DNA from: Oscillospiraceae bacterium
GTDB lineage: Bacteria > Bacillota > Clostridia > Oscillospirales > Oscillospiraceae
DNA: 57,249 nt
Assembly (NCBI GenBank): GCA_017512485.1
Contig: JAFWGE010000032.1
Location: 100,721 to 157,969, forward strand
Direction of reading: 5' to 3'
Shown: piece by piece, positions 9,872-18,871 of the stretch
Position numbering within the stretch: position 1 is the stretch's first letter
Layout of the letters: each line of letters opens with the position of its first letter
Translations under genes and position numbers: made by a program
The notes under the pieces: model-generated
What the model saw: the letters and a program-made list of their open reading frames with translations, nothing else
What the model was told of the DNA's origin: nothing
Databases searched by the model: none

Positions 9872-10636
9872 TCAAAGAGCCGCGCTCCTGACGATCTTTA
9901 TGAAGTCTTCGGGGTTGAGTGACGCGCCCCCGATGAGCCCTCCGTCTATATCCGGACAGGTCAGCAGTTCCGGAGCGTTCCTGCCGTTCATCGATCCCCC
10001 GTAAAGGATATGCGTGCTTTCCGCCGTTTTGTCACCGTAGAGCTGTCTTACTTTTGCCCGGATAAGGGCGCACATGTCCTGGGCGTCTTTTGCACTGGCC
10101 GTTTTGCCGGTACCTATCGCCCAGATGGGTTCGTATGCGATAACGAGCCTTCCGGCCAGCTCTTCCGTAAGCCCGCAGAGCGCCTCCCTTATCTGCAGGC
10201 CTATAAATTCCTCCGCGACTCCCCTGTCCCTCTGCTCCTGGGACTCGCCCACACACAGGATGGGGGTCATGCCGTTTTCAAAAACAGCGATGATCTTTTT
10301 ATTTACAGAGACATCGCTCTCGGCACAATCCCTGCGGCGTTCGCTGTGCCCTATTATAACGTATTCCACACCAAGGTCCGTGAGCATCTCGGCGGAGATC
10401 TCGCCAGTGTAAGCCCCTGCTTTCTCAAAATGCATATTCTGTGCCCCGACGGAATACTGTCCCGCTTTCTCCGCCGCAGCCGGAATGTCGACGAACGGCA
10501 CACACAATACCACCCGGCACCCTTTCACGCCTTCAAGCATGGGGTCCAGCTGTTGGATGAAGCTCCTTGTCTGGGAAGGAGTTTTATTCATTTTCCAGTT
10601 CCCGGCTACTATCTTGTCTCTTTTGCACACAGGCAT
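9872..10636 (-). CDS. tpiA: Triosephosphate isomerase
   Basis: Interconverts dihydroxyacetone phosphate and glyceraldehyde 3-phosphate. 254 residues, normal length. Catalytic residues are all visible: Asn and Lys in VAGNWKMN, His in IIGHSERR, and the catalytic Glu in the loop AYEPIWAIGTGKTAS. The phosphate-binding GGSMNGRN and the GGLIGGASL ending complete the TIM barrel. ATG at 10636 is preceded by GGGAGG. It lies 33 bases after pgk and 17 bases before the chosen gpmI start, so the three enzymes are very probably one transcript. Confidence 0.97.
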   Translation of the reverse strand: MPVCKRDKIVAGNWKMNKTPSQTRSFIQQLDPMLEGVKGCRVVLCVPFVDIPAAAEKAGQYSVGAQNMHFEKAGAYTGEISAEMLTDLGVEYVIIGHSERRRDCAESDVSVNKKIIAVFENGMTPILCVGESQEQRDRGVAEEFIGLQIREALCGLTEELAGRLVIAYEPIWAIGTGKTASAKDAQDMCALIRAKVRQLYGDKTAESTHILYGGSMNGRNAPELLTCPDIDGGLIGGASLNPEDFIKIVRSAAL

Positions 10637-10669
10637 GAAGATTACCTCCCTGTTTATCTGTAATAATTC

Positions 10670-11860
10670 TTATTTATCGAGCAGGCACTCTATGCCCGGG
10701 AGTTCCTTACCGGCGAAGAATTCCAAAGACGCTCCGCCTCCTGTGGAGATGTGGGTCATCCTGTCCGCGAACCCCAGGCTCTGGACCATGGCGGCGGAAT
10801 CCCCCCCGCCTACGATAGTCTTTGCGGAGCTGTCCGCGGCCGCCTGCGCCACCGCCCTGGTGCCGCCCGAGAACGCCTCGAACTCGGCGACTCCCATAGG
10901 TCCGTTCCAGACCACCGTCCCCGCGGACGCGATCTCCCTCGCGTACATGAGTCTGGTCTTCGGGCCTATGTCCAGGCCCTCCCTGTCGTCGGGTATCCTG
11001 TCGGCGTAAGTCACTATGTATTCCGCGTCCGGTCCGAAATGGTCCGCGGCGCAGACGTCTATAGGCAACATTATTTTGATCCCTCTTTCGAGGCACTCGA
11101 AGAATATGTCGTGGGCTTCGTCCAGCATCTCCTTCTCGCACAGGGACGCCCCCGTTTTTCCTCCCAGGGCATGTATCATCGTATACCCCATGCCGCCGCC
11201 CGTAAGGATGACATCCACCTTGTCAATAAGGTTCCTGATGACCGGAAGCTTGTCGGAGATCTTAGCTCCGCCAAGGATGAGTACGAACGGTCGGTCGGGT
11301 TTATCGATCACAGCCACCATGTTCCGAAGTTCCTTTTCGATAAGGAAGCCGCATACCGCGGGAAGGAAATGGGCCACTCCCTCTGTGGACGCGTGCGCCC
11401 TGTGCACCGTACCGAAGGCGTCGCTGACGTAAACGTCTGCCATAGACGCCAGTTCTTTCGCGAATCCGGGGTCGTTCTTCTCCTCCCTCGGATCGAACCT
11501 CAGGTTTTCCAGCAGCATGATCTGTCCGGGAAGGAGCGCCCGCGCTTTTGCCGCAGCGTCAGCCCCTGTAACGTCCGAAGCAAATATGACCTTGACGCCC
11601 AGCAGTTCGGAGAGCCTCTCCGCTACGGGAGCCAGCGAATACTTCGGGTCCACTTTCCCTTTCGGCCTGCCCAGGTGTGAGCAAAGTATCACCGCGGCTC
11701 CCTGTTCTTTCAGGTACCGGATAGTGTCCAGCGTCTCGACGATGCGCCTGTCCGATTCGATAGTACCGTCGCTGTTCATGGGTACATTGAAGTCACAGCG
11801 TACGAGCACCTTTTTCCCTGCCAATTCCACGTCGGAAATGGTTTTTTTGTTGTAATTCAT
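10670..11860 (-). CDS. pgk: Phosphoglycerate kinase
   Basis: Transfers phosphate from 1,3-bisphosphoglycerate to ADP, an ATP-yielding step of glycolysis. 396 residues, full length. The N-terminal lobe shows KVLVRCDFNVPM and the arginine-bearing SHLGRPKG; LLENLRFDPREEK and DAFGTVHRAHAST follow; the C-terminal nucleotide lobe has LILGGAKISDKL, the WNGPMGVAEFE motif and the glycine-rich IVGGGDSAAMVQ. ATG with GGGAGG upstream. The glyceraldehyde-3-phosphate dehydrogenase gene that often precedes pgk is not here; trmL lies upstream instead. Confidence 0.98.
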   Translation of the reverse strand: MNYNKKTISDVELAGKKVLVRCDFNVPMNSDGTIESDRRIVETLDTIRYLKEQGAAVILCSHLGRPKGKVDPKYSLAPVAERLSELLGVKVIFASDVTGADAAAKARALLPGQIMLLENLRFDPREEKNDPGFAKELASMADVYVSDAFGTVHRAHASTEGVAHFLPAVCGFLIEKELRNMVAVIDKPDRPFVLILGGAKISDKLPVIRNLIDKVDVILTGGGMGYTMIHALGGKTGASLCEKEMLDEAHDIFFECLERGIKIMLPIDVCAADHFGPDAEYIVTYADRIPDDREGLDIGPKTRLMYAREIASAGTVVWNGPMGVAEFEAFSGGTRAVAQAAADSSAKTIVGGGDSAAMVQSLGFADRMTHISTGGGASLEFFAGKELPGIECLLDK

Positions 11861-11945
11861 GTTGTTCCTCCCACTAAATATCTGCCGGAACTCGTCTGTC
11901 CGACTTCCTTATGCCCGCAGCATTTCGCCGCGCTGCCGTACGATG

Positions 11946-12428
11946 TCAGAGCAGGTGTCCGCTCCCAGTTGCGAGGCCCGGGAATCCGAGCTGCCTCAGG
12001 GCCTCATAAGCCACTATCGCCACGCTGTTTGAAAGATTGAGGCTCCTTCTCCCATCCAGCATGGGGATCCTGATGCATCGTTGTATCCACTTTCTGAGCA
12101 TCTGTTCGGGAAGCCCCGCCGTCTCCTTGCCGAAAATCAGATAATCGCCGTCCCTGAAGCTGACTTCGCAGTAACTGCGGGGCGCCTTGGTTGAACATAA
12201 CCAGAAACTGCAGTCCGGGTTGTCCTGCCAAAAATGCTCAAGATCGTCGTAAACAGCCAACTGAAGGTATTCCCAATAATCAAGACCGGCCCGTTTTACA
12301 GCTTTCTCGCTTATATCGAAACCCAGGGGCCCCACCAGATGGAGCCTCATGCCCGCCACGGCGCAGGTCCTTGAAATATTGCCTGTATTCTGAGGTATCT
12401 CCGGTTCCACCAACACGATATTCAACAT
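11946..12428 (-). CDS. trmL: tRNA (cytidine/uridine-34-2'-O)-methyltransferase TrmL
   Basis: A 160-residue SPOUT methyltransferase that methylates the wobble-position ribose of leucine tRNAs using S-adenosylmethionine. The protein opens LNIVLVEPEIPQNTGNISRT (motif 1 of the family), has LHLVGPLGF, and in the C-terminal trefoil knot IFGKETAGLPE and MLDGRRSLNLSNSVAIVAYE. Length and motifs fit TrmL (YibK) rather than the longer TrmH or RlmB. ATG at 12428 follows AAGGAG. It sits upstream of pgk in the same direction, about 85 bases apart. Confidence 0.93.
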   Translation of the reverse strand: MLNIVLVEPEIPQNTGNISRTCAVAGMRLHLVGPLGFDISEKAVKRAGLDYWEYLQLAVYDDLEHFWQDNPDCSFWLCSTKAPRSYCEVSFRDGDYLIFGKETAGLPEQMLRKWIQRCIRIPMLDGRRSLNLSNSVAIVAYEALRQLGFPGLATGSGHLL

Positions 12429-12569
12429 ATGGCTCTCCTTGCAGTCCAGTTATAATTCTACAGCAACCAATAGCCTTTTGCAACATACAGAACACGCGGC
12501 GCCGCGCCCGCGCAGCGGGTGTCTGCGGCCCTTTTCCGGGGACCAAAACCGCCCGGCAAAACAAGAGAA

Positions 12570-12591
12570 CGCCGCAAACCGTCTCGCGGCG
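12570..12591 (-). terminator. Possible terminator after the HD hydrolase gene
   Basis: Six-base GC stem, 12570-12575 with 12586-12591, ten-base loop, followed on the minus strand by the pyrimidine-rich tail TTCTCTTGTTTT. The stem is short, hence modest confidence. Confidence 0.4.
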
Positions 12592-12635
12592 CCCTCTTTT
12601 ATACCGATACGTATGCCCCCGGTCACGCAGGCCCG

Positions 12636-13211
12636 TCAGCCGAATACTTCCCGCACCAGATCGGAAAGCTCCTTCCATTCGTCGGTGTCCCTGAACGATG
12701 AGAGCGCCTCCAGGGCCCTGAGATAAAACCACTTCACTTTCCGGCTGTCCTTCTGATTGAACCCTTCCAGGAAGTTTTCCGGGTCCTGGCGAAACATCCG
12801 GCTTAGGGAACGCATATTGGAAAGCTTGTCCGCCAGGGCTATTATCTGGACGTTTTTGTCCGCGGTGTTCTCAAGATATTCCAGCGCGCGCGTCTTCCTC
12901 TCCATCCAGGTCTGGGAGGAATCCCTGTCTTTCATCTTATCCTCGGTCTCCGCGGCGACCATAGCCGCGACCCTGCTGCCGAACATCCTCTCAACATCCT
13001 CTATCTCAGCGGAAGTGTCCTCCACCACGTCGTGGAGCACCGCGGCAGCCAATACCTCCGGATCAACGGTAATGTTCGAAACGATTACCGCCACCTCCAT
13101 TGGGTGGATAATATAAGGTACAGGGCGCTGTTTGCGATATGTGTTGCAGTGCGCTTCAGCCGCAAACCATATCGCCTGGGCAAAAATACTGTGATCCTCC
13201 GGCGGTTTCAT
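12636..13211 (-). CDS. Small HD-domain hydrolase related to RelA/SpoT and MESH1
   Basis: A 191-residue protein consisting essentially of the hydrolase domain of Rel/SpoT proteins, without a synthetase domain. Metal and catalytic motifs are present: His in YIIHPMEV (residue 36), the HD pair with the downstream acidic pair in LHDVVEDT (residues 60-65), and the Asp in ALADKLSNMRSL. This fits a small alarmone hydrolase that would remove the 3'-pyrophosphate of (p)ppGpp, or in the MESH1 line dephosphorylate NADPH. Which substrate is used cannot be read from the sequence. GTACAGT and AGGGGG precede the ATG. It follows aspS by about 33 bases. Confidence 0.8.
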   Translation of the reverse strand: MKPPEDHSIFAQAIWFAAEAHCNTYRKQRPVPYIIHPMEVAVIVSNITVDPEVLAAAVLHDVVEDTSAEIEDVERMFGSRVAAMVAAETEDKMKDRDSSQTWMERKTRALEYLENTADKNVQIIALADKLSNMRSLSRMFRQDPENFLEGFNQKDSRKVKWFYLRALEALSSFRDTDEWKELSDLVREVFG

Positions 13212-13244
13212 ACTGTACCCCCTGTATCGTCCCGAGCCGTCGGG

Positions 13245-15011
13245 TCAAACGAGCCGCAGGCCGAGTTCATCAAGCTGGCTCTTTTCCACGGGAGCGGGAC
13301 TCGCCATCATAAGCTCGCTGGCGTTCTGTACTTTCGGAAAAGCAATAACGTCCCGGATGTTTTCCCTGCCTGTCATAAGCATAACGAGACGGTCAAGGCC
13401 GTAAGCCATCCCGCCGTGGGGCGGGGCCCCGTAGCGGAACGCCTCGATAAGATGTCCGAATTGGGCAAGCGCCCTCTCCTCCGTGAAACCGAGCGCCTCG
13501 AACATCTTCTCCTGGACGTCGCTGCGGAATATCCTTATGGACCCTCCGCCCAGTTCCGTCCCGTTGAGAACGATATCATACGCCCTGGCGCGGCATGATG
13601 CGGGGTCATCGGTAAGAAGGGCCAGGTCTTCTTCCATGGGTGCTGTAAACGGGTGATGCATGGCAACCAGCCTGCCCTCTTCCTTGCTGTACTCGAAAAG
13701 GGGGAATTGTGTGACCCACAGGAATTTGAACTCCCCTTCGGGAATTATTCCCATGCGTCTTGCGCACTCACACCGCAGCGCCCCGAGAGACGCGAACACC
13801 ACGCTGTTATCCGCGTCGGCCACAACGAGGATGAGGTCTCCTTTTTCGGCTTCCGCTTTCTCCAGTATGGAATCCATTTCACTTTCGCTCATGAATTTGG
13901 AGAAGCTGGATGTAACGGTATCGGCCAGTTTTACCCAGGCCAAGCCTTTTGCGCCATATGTTTTTACAAACTCGGTAAGAGAATCTATCTCCTTGCGGCT
14001 GAAGCGCGCCCCGTCTTTGACGTTTATCAAGCGCACGCTTCCCCCCGCCGAGACCGCAGAAGAGAAAACTCCGAAGCCGCAGCCTTTGACTTCATTCGTT
14101 ATATCCTTCAGCTCATACCCGAAACGCATGTCGGGCTTATCCGAGCCGAAGCGATCCATCGCCTCTGCGTACGTCATCCTGAGAAACGGCGTATGGATTT
14201 CCACTCCGAGAACTTCCCTGAAAGCCCTCTTCAAAAATCCCTCGTTGATACGCATTATGTCTTCTTCCGTGACAAAGGACATTTCCAGATCTATCTGAGT
14301 AAACTCCGGCTGGCGGTCCGCCCTCAGGTCCTCGTCCCGGAAGCACCGCACCACCTGCATATACCTGTCGAAACCGGCAAGCATCAGGAGCTGTTTATAC
14401 TGCTGAGGGGACTGCGGGAGGGCATAAAAACACCCCTTGTGGATGCGGCTGGGCACCAGGTAGTCCCTGGCGCCTTCCGGGGTCGACTTGGTGAGCATAG
14501 GTGTCTCTATCTCCAGAAAGCCGTTTTCATCAAAATAGTCCCGGGCTATTTTTGTGATCCTGTGGCGCAGGGCTATGGCCTGCTGCATTGACGGGCGCCT
14601 AAGATCCAGATATCGGTATTTGAGCCGGAGCGCCTCGTTGACCCGGGTATCGTCTTCTATTTCAAACGGCGGCGTATCGGACGCGGAAAGGTGGAAGAAC
14701 TCCTTTACCTCGAGTTCTATGTCCCCGGTGGGAATATCCTTGTTTTTGGAAGACCTTTCCCTTATCGTCCCCTTGGCGGCCACAACGTGTTCCGCACGTA
14801 CCGCGGAGGCTTTTTCGAATACTTCTTTAGGGGTGTCCCCGTCGAAAGCCAGCTGGAGTATGCCTGTCCGATCCCTGAGATCGATAAACAGGAGTGATCC
14901 CAGATCGCGCACGCCCTGCACCCAGCCGCAAACGCTGACCTCCTGCCCTATATTATCCACGCCGAACTGTGCGCAGTAAGCTGTTCTCTCATAGCTCTTC
15001 ACTGTGTCCAT
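13245..15011 (-). CDS. aspS: Aspartyl-tRNA synthetase, bacterial type
   Basis: Class II synthetase charging tRNA-Asp. 588 residues with the N-terminal OB-fold anticodon-binding domain (VCGWVQGVRDLG, FIDLRDRTG), motif 1 region (FLEIETPMLTKSTPEGARD), motif 2 VRCFRDEDLRADRQPEFTQ, the bacterial GAD insertion domain in the middle, and motif 3 GMAYGLDRLVMLMTG near the C terminus. The C terminus lists PAPVEKSQLDELGL, typical of bacterial AspRS. Whether it is discriminating or also charges tRNA-Asn was not resolved. It follows hisS by 18 bases, the common hisS-aspS pair; there is no room for a T-box leader. Confidence 0.97.
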   Translation of the reverse strand: MDTVKSYERTAYCAQFGVDNIGQEVSVCGWVQGVRDLGSLLFIDLRDRTGILQLAFDGDTPKEVFEKASAVRAEHVVAAKGTIRERSSKNKDIPTGDIELEVKEFFHLSASDTPPFEIEDDTRVNEALRLKYRYLDLRRPSMQQAIALRHRITKIARDYFDENGFLEIETPMLTKSTPEGARDYLVPSRIHKGCFYALPQSPQQYKQLLMLAGFDRYMQVVRCFRDEDLRADRQPEFTQIDLEMSFVTEEDIMRINEGFLKRAFREVLGVEIHTPFLRMTYAEAMDRFGSDKPDMRFGYELKDITNEVKGCGFGVFSSAVSAGGSVRLINVKDGARFSRKEIDSLTEFVKTYGAKGLAWVKLADTVTSSFSKFMSESEMDSILEKAEAEKGDLILVVADADNSVVFASLGALRCECARRMGIIPEGEFKFLWVTQFPLFEYSKEEGRLVAMHHPFTAPMEEDLALLTDDPASCRARAYDIVLNGTELGGGSIRIFRSDVQEKMFEALGFTEERALAQFGHLIEAFRYGAPPHGGMAYGLDRLVMLMTGRENIRDVIAFPKVQNASELMMASPAPVEKSQLDELGLRLV

Positions 15012-15029
15012 TATATTATTTCCGACCTT

Positions 15030-16292
15030 TCATCCTGCGATTTCGCTCTCGATAGCCGCCGCGGAGATCTCTGTGTCCTTCTGCTCCCCGGTGCGCATAT
15101 CTCTCAATTTTGCCCTGCCGAGACTCAATTCCTCATCTCCCAGCACCAGAGTGTACCGTGCGCCCAGCTTGTCGGCGTATTTCATCTGGGCTTTCAGGGA
15201 GCGTGACAGCGTGTCGCGTTCCGCTCTGACATTTCTGTGCCGAAGATCATTGACGAGTTTGAGGCTGAGATCCACTGCCTCTTCCCCAAGGGCGCAGACA
15301 AATATATCAGTAGAGTCTTCTTCCGGTATCTCGATACCCTGGGCCTGCATTACCAGAAGCAGCCGTTCGAGCCCGCTGCCAAATCCGAGGCCGGGGGTCG
15401 GCGAGCCCCCCAGGGTCTGTACCAGGCCGTCGTACCTTCCGCCAGCACAGACCGCCGACTGTGCGCCAAGGCTGTCCGACGAAAACTCGAATACCGTCCT
15501 GGTGTAATAATCAAGGCCCCGTACTATCCTGGGATTTACTTCATAAGCTATTTCCAGTTTGTCCAGATAACGGCGGACTTTTTCAAAGTGATCAGAACAA
15601 TCTGCGCAGAGGTAATCTATGCATTTGGGGGCGTTCTCCGCGATCTGCCTGCATACGGGGCTTTTGCAGTCCAGAATACGCATTGGGTTCTTCTCGAGCC
15701 TCTCCCTGCATGTGCCGCACAATTCTTCCCTGCGGTCCTCAAAATATTCTTTCAGCGCCCTGTGGTATGCGGGCCTGCACTCCGGGCATCCGATGGAATT
15801 GATCTCCAGCTTTACGCCTGAAATGCCAAGAGCGGTCAGAAAAGAGTGCGCAAGGGCGATCAGTTCCGCATCCGCTCCCGCGTCTTCCGTCCCGAAGTGT
15901 TCCACTCCAAACTGGTGATGTTCGCGCAGCCTTCCGGCCTGCGGTTTTTCATATCTGAAATTCGGAGCTATATAATATACTTTCACCGGAAGTCCTCCGG
16001 AGAAAATTGAATTTTCTATATAACTTCTCACCACCGAAGCCGTTCCCTCCGGCCTGAGCGTGATAGACCGTCCGCCCTTGTCCTCGAAAGTGTACATCTC
16101 TTTCTGGACGACGTCGGTTGTGTCTCCCACACCTCTCAGGAACAGTTCCGTATGCTCAAATGTGGGAAAGCGTATCTCTTTGTATCCGAAATTCGCCGCA
16201 GTGCGGCGAAGGACAGATTCTAAATAATGCCATTTATAGCTCTCCGACGGCAGGACGTCCTTCGTCCCCCTCGGTGCAGTTATCTTTGCCAC
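15030..16292 (-). CDS. hisS: Histidyl-tRNA synthetase
   Basis: Class II synthetase charging tRNA-His. 420 residues. It opens with APRGTKDVLP and FPTFEHTELF; motif 2 is YYIAPNFRYEKPQAGRLREHHQ; the histidine-binding loops are RGLDYYTRTVFE and CAGGRYDGL; motif 3 is PGLGFGSGLERLLL; and the C-terminal anticodon-binding domain follows. An insertion with paired cysteines (GCPECR, CGTCRERLEKNPMRILDCK, CADCS) resembles a zinc-binding module known from many Firmicutes HisRS. The start is a GTG at 16292 with GGGGAGG seven bases upstream. It lies 57 bases after the methylglyoxal synthase-like gene. Confidence 0.97.
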   Translation of the reverse strand: MAKITAPRGTKDVLPSESYKWHYLESVLRRTAANFGYKEIRFPTFEHTELFLRGVGDTTDVVQKEMYTFEDKGGRSITLRPEGTASVVRSYIENSIFSGGLPVKVYYIAPNFRYEKPQAGRLREHHQFGVEHFGTEDAGADAELIALAHSFLTALGISGVKLEINSIGCPECRPAYHRALKEYFEDRREELCGTCRERLEKNPMRILDCKSPVCRQIAENAPKCIDYLCADCSDHFEKVRRYLDKLEIAYEVNPRIVRGLDYYTRTVFEFSSDSLGAQSAVCAGGRYDGLVQTLGGSPTPGLGFGSGLERLLLVMQAQGIEIPEEDSTDIFVCALGEEAVDLSLKLVNDLRHRNVRAERDTLSRSLKAQMKYADKLGARYTLVLGDEELSLGRAKLRDMRTGEQKDTEISAAAIESEIAG

Positions 16293-16349
16293 TGCGATAC
16301 CTCCCCGGGCTGACGGCTCTGGACCGACAGGATAAAAGCAGCCTTCCCG

Positions 16350-16760
16350 TTATTCATTTCTCATATGCATGATCTCACGCCACTCAAGGTCGCCCCTGTT
16401 AAGGCCGAGTATAAGCAGCTCCGCCGTAGCTATGTTCGAAGCGAACGGTACGTTGTACTGGTCGCACATGCTCATTATCTGCGCTACTTCGTCCCGCCTG
16501 TTCTGATCCCGGACGAGGGGATCCGCCATAAAGAGCACCATATCCAGTTCATCGTACGCTATTTTGGCAAGGATCTGCTCGTTTCCCCCCTGGGTACAGG
16601 ACAGATAGAGCGTGACCGGCAGGTCCGTTGCCTCCCGCACCATCCTGCCCGTGGTATTTGTGGCGCAAAGATTGTGCTTTGCCAGGATGCCTTTATAAGC
16701 GATACAAAACTGGACCATAAGTTCCTTTTTGCTGTCATGGCTCAAAAGCGCAATATTCAT
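16350..16760 (-). CDS. Methylglyoxal synthase-like protein with altered active site
   Basis: A 136-residue protein aligning end to end with methylglyoxal synthase, which turns dihydroxyacetone phosphate into methylglyoxal and phosphate. The frame MNIALLSHDSKKELM, ATNTTGRM, ADPL and ASNIATAE is clearly that family. However the loop that normally reads GPxGGDQQIG is CTQGGNEQIL, so the catalytic Asp (Asp71 in E. coli numbering) is Asn60; the conserved PHDPD becomes QNRRD, so the active-site His98 is Asn87 while Asp101 is kept as Asp90. Asp9 and Asp80 are also kept. I therefore expect weak, altered or absent synthase activity. ATG follows AAAGGA. It heads the hisS-aspS transcript. Confidence 0.75.
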   Translation of the reverse strand: MNIALLSHDSKKELMVQFCIAYKGILAKHNLCATNTTGRMVREATDLPVTLYLSCTQGGNEQILAKIAYDELDMVLFMADPLVRDQNRRDEVAQIMSMCDQYNVPFASNIATAELLILGLNRGDLEWREIMHMRNE

Positions 16761-16971
16761 CTTTATTCCTTTCGTTTATTCTCTCGGAATGCGGCCGGAT
16801 TCCCCGGGCATGTCCGGCTGCGTCCATACCATAGAAGTCCGGGGCACACTGCAGACGCTGCCGGGTATAACTGAACCGGATCCGGCAGCAGGACGGCTCT
16901 TATTGCAATATGCCGTTCTGACCGCCTCGGATATGCCCCGGATACAAGGGGTCCTGCGTCAGCGCAGCGGG

Positions 16972-17007
16972 CCTGCGGGAAGCGCGGAAAACACGCCTCC
17001 CCGCAGG
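16972..17007 (-). terminator. Possible hairpin terminator after mscL
   Basis: Eight-base stem CCTGCGGG (16972-16979) with CCCGCAGG (17000-17007), extended by inner GCG/CGC pairs, 24 bases past the mscL stop. There is no clear U tract. The rest of 16761-17030 shows no gene. Confidence 0.4.
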
Positions 17008-17030
17008 TGCGATACGCTTTTCCCGTTCTT

Positions 17031-17483
17031 TTACTTCTTTTCCTTGAGCAGGTCGCGGATCTCGGTGAGGAGCACTTCCTCTGCCGTCGGCTCCGGTTCC
17101 GCTTCAGGCTCCTCTTCCGGCTCGTCCGTCTTCTTGAGAGAACGGGCTTTATTGATGGCCTTTACCATAAGGAAGATCACCAGGGCAAGGATTATGAAGT
17201 TTATTATGGTCCCTATAAACGTGCCGTAGTTCACGCTGATGGCTTCTTTAAGGACCGTCACACCGTCCGCGTCCAGGACGGCTTCTTTCAGGACCCACTT
17301 CCAGGATTCAAAGTTCACTTTGAAGATGGCGCTGATGAACGGCATTATTATGTCGTTGACCAGTGAATTGACTATCGTCTGGAACGCGGCGCCGATGATA
17401 ACGCCGACTGCCAGGTCGACTACGCTGCCCTTCAGTGCAAATTCCTTGAATTCCGCGATGAATCCTTTTCCTTTTTCTGACAT
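17031..17483 (-). CDS. mscL: Large-conductance mechanosensitive channel MscL
   Basis: Homopentameric emergency valve that opens under membrane tension during osmotic downshock. 150 residues. The N-terminal amphipathic helix and first transmembrane helix read [20 protein letters not shown], the pore-lining helix with small residues; a periplasmic loop follows ([16 protein letters not shown]), then the second helix [20 protein letters not shown] and a long acidic C-terminal helix rich in Glu. All are in the expected order. ATG with AAAGGAG upstream. It is preceded by an AT-rich 100-base gap after serS and probably has its own promoter there. Confidence 0.96.
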   Translation of the reverse strand: MSEKGKGFIAEFKEFALKGSVVDLAVGVIIGAAFQTIVNSLVNDIIMPFISAIFKVNFESWKWVLKEAVLDADGVTVLKEAISVNYGTFIGTIINFIILALVIFLMVKAINKARSLKKTDEPEEEPEAEPEPTAEEVLLTEIRDLLKEKK

Positions 17484-17583
17484 TCACAGCACTCCTTTAC
17501 ATTATTATTTACTACAAAACACAATAATTGTTTTACAAAAATTGTTTTATAGTACCTGCAAAAAGCTTGGCTCTGCGCCGCGG

Positions 17584-18858
17584 TTATCCGATCCTTTCCC
17601 TGCCGCCCATGTACTTTCTGAGGACAGTGGGGATCGTGACGCTGCCGTCCTCATTCTGATAGTTTTCAAGTATTGCGGCTACAGTCCTTCCTACGGCGAC
17701 GCCGCTGCCGTTCAATGTATGGACGAATGCGGGTTTTCCTCCCGCGCCCTCCCTGTAGCGTATATTAGCGCGCCTTGCCTGGTAGTCCAGGAAGTTTGAA
17801 CAGGAAGATATTTCCAAATACCTTCCGTAGGACGGCATCCATACCTCCAGGTCATATGTTATCGCGCTGGAGAAGCCCAGGTCGCCGGCGCACAGGAGGA
17901 CCCTGCGATACGGCAGTTCCAGCAGTTCAAGAACCGATTCCGCGTCCAGCGTAAGTTTCTCAAGTTCATCGAAAGACGTTTCCGGCTTGCAGAATTTTAC
18001 CAGTTCGACTTTGTTGAACTGGTGCTGCCTTATAAGTCCCCTCGTATCTCTGCCCGCGCTTCCCGCTTCGGCGCGGAAACATGCGGAATAGGCGCAGTAT
18101 TTGATCGGCAGCCTGTCCCCGTCAAGGATCTCGTCCCTGTGCATGTTTGTCACCGGAACTTCGGCTGTAGGAATGAGGAAATAATCCGTGCCGGTGACCT
18201 TGAACGCGTCTTCCTCAAATTTTGGCAGTTGTCCGGTCCCCGTCATGGACGCCCTGTTGACCATATAGGGAGGCAGTATTTCGAGGTACCCGCTTGCAGT
18301 GTGTTTGTCGAGATAGAAGCTTATTACCGCCCTCTCCAGAGCGGCTCCCAGGCCTTTATAAAAGTGGAACCTGGTCCCTGTGACCTTGGCAGCGGTTACG
18401 GGATCGAGTATACCGAGCTTGTCCCCGATCTCCCAGTGCGGTTTCGCTTCAAACCCGAATTCTCTCGGGGTGCCCCAGCGTTTCTGCTCCACGTTAAAAG
18501 TGTCGTCCTCTCCGGGAGGAACGATATCTGCAGGAGCGTTGGGCGTATTAAGAAGCAGCTCCGCCTGCTGCGCTTCCACCGATCGAAGTTCTTCATCAAT
18601 TTCTTTAGCCTTGGCCGCTATCTCTTTCATTTCGGCGAACGCGGGCGCAAGGTCCTCTCCCCGGCTTTTCATCTGGGGGACGTTTTTGGAAAGCTGGTTC
18701 TGCTGGGCCTTAAGGTCGTTTGACTGCTTTGTCAGACTCCGTCTTTTTTCGTCCAGCGAGATTATGGCGTCGATGTTTTCCGCCCATTTAGGCGAACGAA
18801 GAGAGAGTCTTGACCTGTACTTCTCAGGATCCTGTTGTATCTCTTTTATACCAAGCAT
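17584..18858 (-). CDS. serS: Seryl-tRNA synthetase
   Basis: Class II synthetase charging tRNA-Ser and tRNA-Sec. 424 residues. The N-terminal long antiparallel coiled coil that grips the tRNA variable arm spans about residues 25-105 ([20 protein letters not shown] and the returning helix). Motif 2 has [21 protein letters not shown] and motif 3 ends [32 protein letters not shown] marks the start of the catalytic domain. ATG with AGGAGG upstream. It follows parB by 13 bases, so it is cotranscribed with the partition genes, an arrangement found in several Clostridia. Confidence 0.98.
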   Translation of the reverse strand: MLGIKEIQQDPEKYRSRLSLRSPKWAENIDAIISLDEKRRSLTKQSNDLKAQQNQLSKNVPQMKSRGEDLAPAFAEMKEIAAKAKEIDEELRSVEAQQAELLLNTPNAPADIVPPGEDDTFNVEQKRWGTPREFGFEAKPHWEIGDKLGILDPVTAAKVTGTRFHFYKGLGAALERAVISFYLDKHTASGYLEILPPYMVNRASMTGTGQLPKFEEDAFKVTGTDYFLIPTAEVPVTNMHRDEILDGDRLPIKYCAYSACFRAEAGSAGRDTRGLIRQHQFNKVELVKFCKPETSFDELEKLTLDAESVLELLELPYRRVLLCAGDLGFSSAITYDLEVWMPSYGRYLEISSCSNFLDYQARRANIRYREGAGGKPAFVHTLNGSGVAVGRTVAAILENYQNEDGSVTIPTVLRKYMGGRERIG

Positions 18859-18871
18859 AATGCATTCCTCC

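Noticed and set aside
9855..9875. TTG at 9875 as the gpmI start overlapping the tpiA stop
   Set aside because: ATG 9854 has a GGAG in register and begins the conserved family core.
15600..15800. Cysteine cluster in HisRS as a novel zinc module
   Set aside because: The same paired-cysteine insertion is common in Firmicutes histidyl-tRNA synthetases.
16293..16349. T-box riboswitch upstream of hisS, aspS or serS
   Set aside because: Gaps of 57, 18 and 13 bases leave no room for a T-box and no TGGNACC-type T-box bulge was seen.
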